64,000 nt of DNA from Niabella sp. (GTDB taxonomy: Bacteria > Bacteroidota > Bacteroidia > Chitinophagales > Chitinophagaceae), in NCBI GenBank assembly GCA_027493055.1, contig JAPUDO010000087.1, positions 1 to 64,000 on the forward strand. The letters run 5' to 3'. Positions 52,490 to 61,301 of this stretch are shown piece after piece. A model generated the notes under the pieces. That model had not been told where the DNA came from. It did not search any database and saw only the letters and a list, made by a program, of their open reading frames with translations. The translations under genes were made by a program, and so were the position numbers. The stretch's first letter is position 1, and every line of letters begins with the position of its first letter.

Positions 52490-52663
52490 GAATTATATAT
52501 TTTCGATATAGTAAGCAAAATCTTTACAAACCGAAAATAAACAATGAAATACCTGTAACCGTCATGCACTGTCATGATCTCCTCCTATTTTCTAAAAAAT
52601 TTAAGAAAATGAAAACATTTCTTGTTATTTGTATAAATTGCCGACATCTAACAAAACCCAACT

Positions 52664-53620
52664 TTGCTTTACCAGGTACTTAAAATATATGTTCGATTTA
52701 TCAGCCATTTATTTTTTCATTCTATAAATGTTGATAAAAAAGAGCTATTGAAAACCAGTGGGCCATTGCTAATAGCAAGTAACCATCCTAACTCTTTTTT
52801 AGATGCCATTATTTTCGATATTCTTTTTGATATCCCTGTTACATCGCTGGCACGGGGAGACGCTTTTAAGAATAAAAGGATATTCCGTTTGCTACGCTCC
52901 CTTAAGATGCTGCCGGTGTACCGCATAAGAGAGGGCGCTGAAAACCTGAACATCAATTATGAAACCTTTGACAGCTGTATTGAAATATTTAAGCAAAAAG
53001 AAGGTGTACTGATCTTCAGCGAAGGGCTTTGTGTAAACGAATGGCACCTGCGCCCGCTAAAAAAAGGCACCGCACGCCTTGCTTTTAAGGCATGGGATGA
53101 AGAGATACCTTTGAAAATATTACCTGCAGGGATCAATTATAGCTCTTTCAGGAAATATGGGAAAAGGATAATCATAAATTTTGGCAATTTTTTAGAAGCC
53201 GGGCAATTTGAAGCTGCAATTACAGACGGAGAAAAAAATACACTATTTAATAAGATGCTGAAGGAGGAATTACAGCCTCTTGTTTATGAGATAGATAAAA
53301 GAGACCGGGCGGGGCTGGAAAATAAATTCGGGAAAACATCAGCTGCTGCCAGGCTGTTGTTAGCATTACCGGCTTTAACCGGAGCCATACTACATGCGCC
53401 TTTATATTTATTTGCCCGGCTGATCGTAAAACTTTTTTTCAACAAGACAGATCACCATGATTCTGTAATGTTGGGTGTGCTGCTATTGAGCTATCCCTTT
53501 TACATTACATTGCTTTCAATAATTGCGGGGTTGGTTCCCACCGCATGGGGATGGACTATGATCATACTGCTGCCAGTTACAGCGTTCTGTTGTGCTAAAT
53601 ATGAGGTAAGGAAGGGGTAG
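52664..53620 (+). CDS. 1-acylglycerol-3-phosphate acyltransferase family protein (PlsC-like)
   Basis: 318 residues with an acyltransferase domain: 'IASNHPNSFLDAIIFDIL' (the NHx4D catalytic motif), 'KNKRIFRLLRSLKMLPVYRIREGA', 'GVLIFSEGLCVNEWHLRPLKKGTARLAF' (the EG motif) and 'ILPAGINY'. The C terminus has two or three TM helices (about 228-250 and 262-310). It would transfer an acyl group to a lysophospholipid or related acceptor in the inner membrane. The start is a TTG, the first initiation codon after an in-frame stop four codons upstream. There is no ATG before the conserved core. It diverges from rhaT. Confidence 0.88.
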   Translation: MLYQVLKIYVRFISHLFFHSINVDKKELLKTSGPLLIASNHPNSFLDAIIFDILFDIPVTSLARGDAFKNKRIFRLLRSLKMLPVYRIREGAENLNINYETFDSCIEIFKQKEGVLIFSEGLCVNEWHLRPLKKGTARLAFKAWDEEIPLKILPAGINYSSFRKYGKRIIINFGNFLEAGQFEAAITDGEKNTLFNKMLKEELQPLVYEIDKRDRAGLENKFGKTSAAARLLLALPALTGAILHAPLYLFARLIVKLFFNKTDHHDSVMLGVLLLSYPFYITLLSIIAGLVPTAWGWTMIILLPVTAFCCAKYEVRKG

Positions 53621-53677
53621 GTTAATACAAAAGCCATAAAAGATATTAGAGGGGCCTTAATTTTTCCGGCTTTTTAA

Positions 53678-53797
53678 TGAATCCGAAGGATTCACACATT
53701 TATAGCTCACAAATTCCATATAGCAAGGTTCGACCCCGACGGGGTCGCATATATTTATGTATTCATTTTTCTATAAATATTTGACCTCTACGAGGTC
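53678..53797. repeat. Cluster of three compact hairpins with 3-nt loops
   Basis: TGAATCC-gaa-GGATTCA (53678-53694), CGACCCC-gac-GGGGTCG (53731-53747) and GACCTC-tac-GAGGTC (53783-53797) lie about 50 bp apart in the 373-bp gap between the convergent acyltransferase and fusA genes. All stems are perfect, and all loops are three bases. This is a REP-like array. The rest of the gap holds a terminator (53921) and a CTCATTACTCACCATTCAC repeat run against the fusA stop. Confidence 0.7.
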
Positions 53798-53920
53798 TTA
53801 GACAAAAAATGTTATGGCTTCAATATTAGTGCCCATAATTGCCGATTAGAATATGCAAAATCAAACAAAAACTGTCGGATGAAATATACATTTCAAACCA
53901 CTATAAATATTATGGGATAT

Positions 53921-53949
53921 AAAAAACCCCGGCTCATCACCGGGGTTTA
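53921..53949 (-). terminator. Terminator of fusA
   Basis: AAACCCCGG-N7-CCGGGGTTT, a perfect 9-bp stem, followed on the minus strand by TTTTTT. It sits 45 nt after the fusA stop. Confidence 0.9.
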
Positions 53950-53993
53950 ATTTTATCGTTCGTAACTACTACCTACTCATTACTCACCATTCA

Positions 53994-56144
53994 CTACGCA
54001 GTTACTTTACCTTTTGCTTTCGCGATCACTTCCTCCGCAATATTATTTGGAGCCGGAGCATAGTGCGAGAACTCCATGGTAGAAGATGCACGGCCAGAGC
54101 TTAAAGAACGCAATTGAGTTACATAACCAAACATTTCACTCAGCGGAACTTTAGCTTTGATCACCTGCACACCTGCACGGGTATCCATACCTTCCATCAT
54201 ACCACGACGACGGTTCAGGTCACCGGTTACATCACCCATGTATTGCTCAGGAGTTAATACTTCCACTTTCATGATCGGCTCCAACAGGATAGGCTTAGCC
54301 TTTCTGCCGGCCTCACGGAAACCTTGCTTCGCACAAAGCTCGAAAGACATGGAATCAGAATCCACTGCGTGGAAGCTACCGTCAAATACGCGGATCTTCA
54401 TATTATCAACCGGATAGTTAGCCAGCACGCCGCTTGTCATTGCAGACTCAAAGCCTTTCTGGATAGCAGGTACAAACTCACGCGGAATAGCACCACCAAA
54501 AATGTCGTTTACGAACTGGTAGCTCTTATCAGGATTTTCTTTCTTCCAGTCTTCATCAACAGGACCCAGGCTGAACTGAATATCAGCAAACTTACCACGA
54601 CCACCGGTTTGCTTTTTCAAAGTTTCCCTGTGCTCGATAGTTGTATTGAACGCTTCTTTATAAGCCACCTGTGGTGCGCCCTGGTTTACTTCTACTTTAA
54701 ATTCGCGGCGCATACGGTCTACAATGATCTCTAAGTGGAGCTCACCCATACCGCTCAGGATGGTTTGACCTGTATCTTCATCAGTTTTTACACGTAATGT
54801 AGGATCTTCCTCCACCAGCTTGGCAATAGCCATACCCATTTTATCAACATCGGCCTGGGTTTTAGGCTCTACTGCTACAGAAATTACAGGCTCAGGGATG
54901 AACATGTTTTCCAGTGTGATCGGATGGTTCTCATCGCAAAGGGTATCACCTGTTTTAATTTCTTTAAACCCAACTGCCGCGCCAATATCGCCCGCTTCAA
55001 TAAAATCAATGGGGTTTTGTTTGTTGGCGAACATTTTCATGATACGGCTGATACGCTCTTTTTTACCACTGCGTACGTTCAATACATAAGAGCCGGCATC
55101 TAAATGTCCGCTGTAACAACGGAAGAACGCCAGGCGACCTACGAATGGGTCGGTCATGATCTTGAAAGCCAAAGCTGCAAAAGGTTCTTTCGCATCAGGC
55201 TTACGTACTAATTTCTTTTCAGCATCGTTAGGATCTGTTCCTTCTATCGCTTCAACATCAACCGGAGAAGGCAGGTAACGGCAAACCGCATCAAGAGCAG
55301 TTTGTACTCCTTTATTCTTAAATGAAGAACCGCACATCATTGGTACGATGCTAAGGTCTATAGTAGCTTTTCTGATGGCTTCATGAATTTCTTCTTCAGA
55401 AATGGTATCAGGGTTGTCGAAGAATTTTTCCATCAAAGCATCATCATATTCAGCAACTGCTTCTACCAGCGCAGCGCGCCACTCTTCAGCCTCTGCAACC
55501 ATATCTGCAGGAATATCAATCTCATCAAAAGTCATTCCTTCTGTTTCCACGTGCCAGATAATGCCTTTCATACGGATAAGGTCTACTACTCCCTGGAAGT
55601 TATCTTCAGCACCAATAGGTAATTGCAAAGGCACTGCTTTTGAACCCAGCATTTCGCGCACCTGTTTTACCACGTTCAGAAAGTCGGCACCCTGGCGGTC
55701 CATTTTATTTACGAAACCGATACGCGGAACCCTGTAACGGTTGGCCTGGCGCCATACTGTTTCAGACTGAGGCTCTACCCCATCAACCGCTGAGAAAAGG
55801 GCAATAAGGCCATCCAGTACACGCATAGAACGCTCTACCTCTACAGTAAAGTCAACGTGACCCGGAGTATCAATGATATTAAAAGAATATTCTTTAGTAG
55901 TACCTGCAACAGCCTTTCCTTTATCAGTAGGGAATTGCCATTTACAGCTTACCGCAGCAGAGGTAATGGTAATACCGCGCTCTTTTTCCTGCTCCATCCA
56001 GTCTGTAGTAGCGCCACCATCGTGTACCTCACCAATACGGTGAATCATACCTGTGTAACGTAAAATACGTTCAGTTGTAGTGGTTTTACCGGCATCAATG
56101 TGAGCGGCAATACCAAAGTTTCTTTGAAATTTTAAATCTGCCAT
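53994..56144 (-). CDS. fusA: Elongation factor G
   Basis: 716 residues. G domain motifs: '[15 protein letters not shown]' (P loop), 'RGITITSAA' (switch I), 'DTPGHVDF' (switch II), 'NKMDRQGAD' and 'CGSSFKNKG'. Domain IV has '[20 protein letters not shown]'. It translocates tRNA and mRNA on the ribosome. It stands alone here: no rpsL, rpsG or rpsJ gene is near, unlike the str operon of many bacteria. It has its own promoter (TACCTTTG, 56243-56250) and terminator. It could be the sole EF-G or a second copy; the intact motifs suggest it is functional. Confidence 0.97.
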   Translation of the reverse strand: MADLKFQRNFGIAAHIDAGKTTTTERILRYTGMIHRIGEVHDGGATTDWMEQEKERGITITSAAVSCKWQFPTDKGKAVAGTTKEYSFNIIDTPGHVDFTVEVERSMRVLDGLIALFSAVDGVEPQSETVWRQANRYRVPRIGFVNKMDRQGADFLNVVKQVREMLGSKAVPLQLPIGAEDNFQGVVDLIRMKGIIWHVETEGMTFDEIDIPADMVAEAEEWRAALVEAVAEYDDALMEKFFDNPDTISEEEIHEAIRKATIDLSIVPMMCGSSFKNKGVQTALDAVCRYLPSPVDVEAIEGTDPNDAEKKLVRKPDAKEPFAALAFKIMTDPFVGRLAFFRCYSGHLDAGSYVLNVRSGKKERISRIMKMFANKQNPIDFIEAGDIGAAVGFKEIKTGDTLCDENHPITLENMFIPEPVISVAVEPKTQADVDKMGMAIAKLVEEDPTLRVKTDEDTGQTILSGMGELHLEIIVDRMRREFKVEVNQGAPQVAYKEAFNTTIEHRETLKKQTGGRGKFADIQFSLGPVDEDWKKENPDKSYQFVNDIFGGAIPREFVPAIQKGFESAMTSGVLANYPVDNMKIRVFDGSFHAVDSDSMSFELCAKQGFREAGRKAKPILLEPIMKVEVLTPEQYMGDVTGDLNRRRGMMEGMDTRAGVQVIKAKVPLSEMFGYVTQLRSLSSGRASSTMEFSHYAPAPNNIAEEVIAKAKGKVTA

Positions 56145-56242
56145 GATTATTCTTGATTGAATTATAAACGTTTACTATTTCCTAAATCAATGAATTACAA
56201 CACTTTACAAACAAAGCATTACGCGTTCTGAATTTAAGGCTG

Positions 56243-56250
56243 CAAAGGTA
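56243..56250 (-). promoter_or_regulatory. -7 promoter box TACCTTTG of fusA
   Basis: Perfect TAnnTTTG on the minus strand, about 98 nt before the fusA ATG, giving an unusually long 5' leader of about 93 nt compared with the other promoters in this window. Confidence 0.55.
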
Positions 56251-56547
56251 AGGAAAATATCAGATTTGAAATTTGCTAATTTAACATCAATCATCAGCGA
56301 TAATATAAGCTTAACCATCCCGTCCCTCAATGTCGCCCTGATGTCACAGTGTCCAATGGACTCCTTTCGGAGAGCCTGTCCCAAGGACTTCTCCGGAGAG
56401 ACGAACCGTTAACGAAGGATGCATTTTTCCCTAAAAGGCGTCAACAAGCTCTGCCTGACATACAATTTCTATTATTTCTATTATAGTTTAGTGTAAACAG
56501 CCGGGGAATACCTGCACCCACATCATTTTGGGAAAAAGCTAAAATGC

Positions 56548-56635
56548 CTCATCGAAAAAAATAAAGGGCCTGGCTAATAAAACAGCCGGTTCATCGAATA
56601 CCACTTATACCCCTTCTTTCCGCTGTATAGTTTCG
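56548..56635 (+). promoter_or_regulatory. Possible third TTCATCG operator with -7-like box
   Basis: CTCATCG (56548-56554) and TTCATCG (56590-56596) are 42 bp apart (2 x 21). A TAGTTTCG box follows after exactly 31 nt, the same spacing as in the two lipoprotein promoters. The 21-bp partner half-site itself is absent, so this is weaker evidence. Confidence 0.3.
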
Positions 56636-56688
56636 CACTGCTTAAGCACTAAACCCTTTTTACTAAAGCCCTTAAAACATTTTTTCAG

Positions 56689-58119
56689 ATGAAAAAAATT
56701 GTTCTTTTACTCAGCATTCTCAATGTATATTTCTTTTCTTATGCCCAAAACGGATGGCAGTCCGAAGGTTATACTTTTGCTGCCGGCACTCATACTGCAA
56801 ACGGCATTCAATGGCCCGCAGGAAAAACTGTAACTATCGAGCCTGGTGCTATTGTAACTTTTACCAACGCCTCTTATGCCAGCGGTAACCTGGTGGTTAA
56901 AGGCGAGCTTACCATCAACTCCAGCGCTTCATCTTCCTTCCAGTTAGACGGGAACCTGATCCTTGCAGAAGGAGCTAAGCTTACCGTAAACGGTTCATTT
57001 AAAACCCAGACAACCGTTACTTACCCTCACAATGCTGCTGTGAAAATTACCGGCACTTATGAAATGAATGGCTGGTCTAATCCTGCGCCTGTAGTAACAA
57101 TTGACCGTACAACATCCTTCCAGGTGGGCAAATTAGCCCTGAACCCGGGCCAGGCAGGCTTCATCGTCAGCGCCAATACTACTGTTTCAGCTACAGATGT
57201 GGTAACCAGCGGAAAACTTACCGTAAACGGAACCTTAAACGTTGCTAATACTATTTTCAGCAACGGAGGCAACTTTACATTGAATGAAGGAGGAACAGTA
57301 AATACCACAGACTTAAAATTTCAAAACCCTAATAATAGTATAAAAGGAGTGATCAATGCTTCGGAAAGCGTTGAATTTCACAACAAGCCCAACACCATGG
57401 CTTGCCCGGGAGCTATCCACACTAAAAATTTTTATAACTATAGTGAGAAGAACGTAATTGAAGGAAGCGGCTATATTGAAGTAACCGGAACATTTAAAAG
57501 CTCAAATGCGCTTACAGAAAGCCCCGATATTACTTTAAATGCTGCCGATGCAGGAAATGGTACCAATCCAAATAAAAATCCTGGAAAAGCTACTTTAGGC
57601 ACTTCTTCTTCATGCGCCGGTACCGGCTCCGGAGCCAGGCAGGGTATAGAATCATTACCAGTTACTTTTGGTACCATCAGCCCCAGAATTGTTAACAACA
57701 CCCTGGTAATTGACTGGTCTACTCTTTCTGAGACCAATAATAACCATTTTGATATTGAAATATCAAATGATGGAAGGAGCTTTACAAAGATTGGTCAGGT
57801 AAATAGCGCTGCTGTTGATGGCAACTCAAATGGGGTGCTGAACTATGAGTTTACCTATACTATTCCCGGCAAAGCAATAGCGGGCGGACTGGCACTTGTA
57901 CTATTAGCCGGAGGAAGCATCATGTATAAAAGAAAGAACAGATATCCTGTAATGGTAATGCTTTCCGTTGTACTGATCAGCGCTAGCTTATTTTCCTGCA
58001 GCAAATCAGATTATGCTATAGAGGCATCAAATGATCAAAAAGTATTTGTACGTATTGTTCAGGTGGATATTGACGGCCAGACATCTGCATCGCAGGCAGT
58101 TAAGGCTACTATAAAATAA
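56689..58119 (+). CDS. Secreted beta-helix-like protein with split FN3 / TM-hairpin C-terminal module
   Basis: 476 residues. Signal peptide ends SYAQ. Residues about 20-300 are short imperfect beta-helix-like turns ('GKLTVNGTLNVANTIFSNGGNFTLNEGGTV'), like adhesin stalks. From about 323 the FN3-like segment 'LPVTFGTIS...DWSTLSETNNNHFDIEISNDG' begins. It is interrupted by TM1 (about 397-413), a KRKNR loop (414-418) and TM2 (419-436) ending 'SLFSC' (Cys437). It resumes with 'KVFVRIVQVDIDG', the last strands of the domain. TM2 with its positive loop and LFSC looks like an internal lipoprotein signal. The same module ends the proteins at 58850 and 29532. Confidence 0.8.
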   Translation: MKKIVLLLSILNVYFFSYAQNGWQSEGYTFAAGTHTANGIQWPAGKTVTIEPGAIVTFTNASYASGNLVVKGELTINSSASSSFQLDGNLILAEGAKLTVNGSFKTQTTVTYPHNAAVKITGTYEMNGWSNPAPVVTIDRTTSFQVGKLALNPGQAGFIVSANTTVSATDVVTSGKLTVNGTLNVANTIFSNGGNFTLNEGGTVNTTDLKFQNPNNSIKGVINASESVEFHNKPNTMACPGAIHTKNFYNYSEKNVIEGSGYIEVTGTFKSSNALTESPDITLNAADAGNGTNPNKNPGKATLGTSSSCAGTGSGARQGIESLPVTFGTISPRIVNNTLVIDWSTLSETNNNHFDIEISNDGRSFTKIGQVNSAAVDGNSNGVLNYEFTYTIPGKAIAGGLALVLLAGGSIMYKRKNRYPVMVMLSVVLISASLFSCSKSDYAIEASNDQKVFVRIVQVDIDGQTSASQAVKATIK

Positions 58120-58138
58120 TATAATATAGCTGGAAAGG

Positions 58139-58162
58139 GCGTTCAACAAATTCAACGCTTTA
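58139..58162 (+). terminator. Candidate terminator after the beta-helix protein gene
   Basis: GCGTT-N10-AACGC followed by TTTATAAT, 20 nt after the stop at 58119. A short stem with a modest T-tract. Confidence 0.45.
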
Positions 58163-58289
58163 TAATAAAAAAGTGTCATTTCCTGATAGCGAAGCGACAG
58201 ATTTGTCTTAGACTCATAATAGCCTCTCCAGTTAGCCTCATTAAACGCCCAAAAGTTCATAGCAATTTAAAAAAGAAGTCCCGACACCG

Positions 58290-58324
58290 GAATAGGCCGC
58301 AGTTATTGCAGCCTATTCTGTTTT
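58290..58324 (+). terminator. Candidate terminator or dyad with T-run
   Basis: GAATAGGC-N13-GCCTATTC, a perfect 8-bp stem, then TGTTTT. It could back up the weak terminator at 58139 or act on the minus-strand remnant. Confidence 0.5.
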
Positions 58325-58490
58325 AAAATATCACTTTAAAACCCTGATCTTTTACAGTTGTCAGCCACAGGTTAGCGCACTCACTAAGCTTTGTAAGCAA
58401 GGTGGGATCCAATTCCATTTCCACTCACGGATAGAAATGTATAGCAGTCTGATATTCTCCAATATGACCCGGTTGATCACTATAGTATGA
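58323..58490 (-). pseudogene. Possible decayed coding remnant
   Basis: On the minus strand a frame reads 'YYSDQPGHIGEYQTAIHFYP', one TGA, then 'VEMELDPTLLTKLSECANLWLTTVKDQ' and 'GFKVIF' before TAA. Both halves have protein-like composition and share one frame, so this looks like the C-terminal end of a gene broken by an internal stop and lost upstream (TAA at 58491-58493). I do not recognise the family. A chance ORF cannot be excluded. Confidence 0.35.
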
Positions 58491-58849
58491 TTACGCAGAG
58501 GGGAAAAAGATGTTTAAGATCGTGTAGCAGAAGGCTGTTAATGTAACAGCCGGACGATCTGCCCGGCTGTTACATTATCCTATTATGCTATTACTTATTA
58601 TTATAAGTTTTTTATTACCCTGGTGTAACTGATGCTACCATTCCAGCCCATACTGACTGGCCGAAGGTATGTTTTGATAGTAAAACCTATCCGTAATTTC
58701 TTTGGGCTAGCCTGACAGGGTTGCCGGCTTCACCTTATCTTCCACTTGTATATATCATTGATAAGCCCGGGCTGTTTAAAGCAGGTTCTCTTCACCAATT
58801 TATATTCCTTCTTAAGGTAAATGCCCTACAACAGTGATCTGTAGCTTTT
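58491..58849. other. 359-bp intergenic stretch with long inverted repeat
   Basis: Part of the 730-bp gap between the convergent surface-protein genes. It contains the perfect 12-bp dyad at 58542-58574. A minus-strand frame at about 58615-58730 ends 'SMGWNGSISYTRVIKNL', like the last strand of an outer-membrane protein, but it is too short to call. Nothing else is clear. Confidence 0.4.
58542..58574. repeat. Perfect 12-bp inverted repeat
   Basis: TGTAACAGCCGG-N9-CCGGCTGTTACA. No T-run follows on either strand, so it is more likely a regulator-binding dyad, a repeat end or an RNA hairpin than an intrinsic terminator. Confidence 0.7.
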
Positions 58850-60937
58850 CTATCTTTTCGATACCGTAATTATCTTTGAATAGCTTTTAGTGCCATCTTT
58901 ATCCACCTGTACAATCCTGATAAATATTTTTTCATTACCACTTAGCCCATTCACACCTGTCTTATTACAGCTGAAAAATCCGAATATAGTCACTACTATT
59001 GCGGCTGCTATCCACTTCCTGTTCTTTTTCGGAATAATCAACAGAACCGCAAACACGCCTAATCCCAGCATTATCCCCAAACCGGCACCATTTATATCCA
59101 ACGACAGCGAATAGTCGATAGGAACACTTGAGTTACCGCCCTCTGCCTTGGACCGTATTTTATTTATTGCATGAAAAGCTTTTCCATCAGCAGAAGCTTC
59201 TATTATAAAATGATCGTTATTGGTTTCAGAAAGCGTTTGCCAACTTACAGACAAACCATCGCCCTGCCAGGTTACAGATACAGGACCAAAGCTCACAGGC
59301 AATACCAGTTCCTGCGTCTGGGTTTTTACATAAAAACTGCTGAACCCCGTCACAGAAAAAGTCACCTCCCAGCGACTGGCATCGGCATTCCAGAGGATAC
59401 TGTTATCGTCGGGGTTAATATTTTGTACGGTGCCGCTACTGCTTCTTTTCTCTATTAACAAGTTGGCCTTCCGGGCCGTTATCGTTGCCGCATCATCTGC
59501 ATCCGGTAATAGCAGCGCCGGCACGGGCGTTTGGGTGTTAAAGCTTTTAAATTCTTCATTGGTAAAATAAAGGGTAACTGTTCCTTGGGTAGTAGCTGCG
59601 TCTACAGCCGGCGTAATTTCATAGTATCGCTTTACGAATTTTGCCGGCTGACTGGTTATCACTTTCACCGCAGCCGTAACTTCCCCGGTATTGTTGTTAA
59701 GCTGAACGGCAGCGATAGGGTTACAACTGACATGAAAAATATAAGAATTATAACTAATGATCGTACCGACGGTTTCTATAGCATCTCCCGCAGCAATGCT
59801 GCTGTTGTATATGTTACTCAGAAGCGGTACCAGGGGATTGTAAGCGTATCCGTTACCCAGCTGCCCGCCACCACCAGAACCCCATCCCATTAGACTGCCC
59901 GTTGTTTTTTGAGCTAAACTAAAGTAATCACCAGTCGCAACTGTAAGCCAATCGGTTGCCGTGCCAATCTGTACCGGGCTATTTCTTTCGAGAGTTGACC
60001 CATCTCCTACCTCACCATACTTATTTTTACCCCAGCCCCATAGGGTGCCATCCGATCGAATAGCGATATTATGCATATAACCTGCTGAAACGAAACGCCA
60101 GTTAAATGCACCGATCTGAACCGGGCTACTCCTGTTAACATTGGTTCCATCTCCCAGCTGACTATCTCTGTTCTCACCCCAGGCCCACATAGTTCCCCCT
60201 GTTTTTATGGCAACGGAGTAAACGGCTCCCGCAGTAATGGACTGCCAGTCAGTATCTGTGCCAATTTTAACCGGGCTCCTTCGGATAAAGGAAGTGCCAT
60301 CGCCTATTTGATTATAGACATTCTGCCCCCACGCCCACAAGCTACCATCGGTTTTTATTGCAAGCACGTGAAAAAATCCGGTTGCTATAAGCTTCCAGTC
60401 AGTGTCTGCACCTACCTGAACAGGACTTAACTTGCTTGTAGTTGTCCCGTCGCCCAACTGGCTGTTGTTATTCCAGCCCCATGCCCAAAGTGTGCCATCC
60501 GTTTTTAAAGCAACAGAGAACTCATATCCCGCTGCTACCGAATGCCAGTCAGCAGACGTACCGATTTGTACCGGACTTTTTTTAGCAACCGATGTCCCAT
60601 CACCCAGCTGGCCGTTGTTATTGGCCCCCCATGCCCAAAGTGTGCCATCTGACCTTACAGCTATGGTATGAGACGATCCTACTGCTATTGTTCTCCAGCT
60701 GGCACCTGCACTTATTGCTACCGGGATCTTGCGGTTAACGGTGGTGCCGTCACCTAACTGACCACTACGATTATAGCCCCACGCGAACAGGCTCCCGTCT
60801 TGCTTAATACCAAATGTAGATTGACCCAATGAACCGGAAACCACTGTTTTAAAATATTGGCATTGTGCACGGAGCGTCCCCGGGTTCCATAGCAGCAATA
60901 ATGTTTGAAGGGCAATGAGCCAGATACAACGTTTCAT
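58850..60937 (-). CDS. Secreted RCC1-propeller protein with split FN3 / TM-hairpin C-terminal module
   Basis: 695 residues. Signal peptide (1-25, ending LRAQ), then seven RCC1 units (about 28-370; 'LWAWGANNNGQLGDGT' and 'SPVQIG'), enough for a closed seven-bladed propeller. A beta-rich region follows (about 375-545), then an FN3-like segment beginning 'LPVSFGPVSVTW' with 'SETNNDHFIIEASADG'. It is interrupted by TM1 (about 618-635), a PKKNRK loop (636-641) and TM2 (642-656) ending 'GFFSC' (Cys657), and resumes with 'KIFIRIVQVDKDG'. RCC1 repeats in Bacteroidota surface proteins are thought to bind proteins or sugars. It converges with the gene at 56689, which has the same C-terminal module. Confidence 0.82.
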   Translation of the reverse strand: MKRCIWLIALQTLLLLWNPGTLRAQCQYFKTVVSGSLGQSTFGIKQDGSLFAWGYNRSGQLGDGTTVNRKIPVAISAGASWRTIAVGSSHTIAVRSDGTLWAWGANNNGQLGDGTSVAKKSPVQIGTSADWHSVAAGYEFSVALKTDGTLWAWGWNNNSQLGDGTTTSKLSPVQVGADTDWKLIATGFFHVLAIKTDGSLWAWGQNVYNQIGDGTSFIRRSPVKIGTDTDWQSITAGAVYSVAIKTGGTMWAWGENRDSQLGDGTNVNRSSPVQIGAFNWRFVSAGYMHNIAIRSDGTLWGWGKNKYGEVGDGSTLERNSPVQIGTATDWLTVATGDYFSLAQKTTGSLMGWGSGGGGQLGNGYAYNPLVPLLSNIYNSSIAAGDAIETVGTIISYNSYIFHVSCNPIAAVQLNNNTGEVTAAVKVITSQPAKFVKRYYEITPAVDAATTQGTVTLYFTNEEFKSFNTQTPVPALLLPDADDAATITARKANLLIEKRSSSGTVQNINPDDNSILWNADASRWEVTFSVTGFSSFYVKTQTQELVLPVSFGPVSVTWQGDGLSVSWQTLSETNNDHFIIEASADGKAFHAINKIRSKAEGGNSSVPIDYSLSLDINGAGLGIMLGLGVFAVLLIIPKKNRKWIAAAIVVTIFGFFSCNKTGVNGLSGNEKIFIRIVQVDKDGTKSYSKIITVSKR

Positions 60938-61301
60938 TAAACTATTATTTGGTTAAAAGAGTTTATATGTATCTTAATAAACAGTGTGTTCAGTAAAACA
61001 GCTGCGTTAACGCCAGTCCCCGTTACTGAAAAATTATTACAGAAAAAGGCATCTGGACACCGTAAAGGCATAAAATCACCTGTAGGCGTTTCTACCAGAA
61101 TTCTTACGATTTTCCCAATAAACAGATTTGTAGCAATTATCGGTAAAGAGAGCTACCTGTTACCAAGTACATTAAAAATTATCGGTTCAAAGATATATCG
61201 CAGGCCTATGCCCGCCAATAGCCCCCGGGGTTCTAAATGGAAGCATACTGAGTGAAAACAACTATCTTGCAAGCCTATTTTGATATACATTCACGGATCT
61301 T
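60938..61301. other. 364-bp divergent intergenic region
   Basis: Separates the RCC1 gene and the 7TMR-DISM kinase gene. An open frame at 60986-61255 has a GTG start and no family resemblance. I see no clear -7 box, terminator or repeat. Confidence 0.4.

Larger units (their letters stand above)
56145..56688. other. 544-bp intergenic region between fusA and the surface-protein gene
   Basis: Divergent control region. The fusA promoter box lies at 56243-56250. At about 56360-56405 there is a run with CTTTCGGAGAG and TTCTCCGGAGAG words, a repeat-like inverted stretch. At 56548-56596 lie CTCATCG and TTCATCG, 42 bp apart, followed 31 nt later by a -7-like TAGTTTCG (56628-56635), an arrangement close to the operators at 3849 and 4684. 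No ORF with protein character. Confidence 0.5.

Noticed and set aside
53731..53747. GGTTCGACCCC sequence resembling a tRNA T-arm
   Set aside because: No acceptor stem, D-arm or anticodon arm fits around it; it is a REP-like hairpin.
60986..61255. 89-codon frame with GTG start between the RCC1 and kinase genes
   Set aside because: No recognisable domain, signal peptide or promoter; residue use looks random. A small gene cannot be fully excluded.
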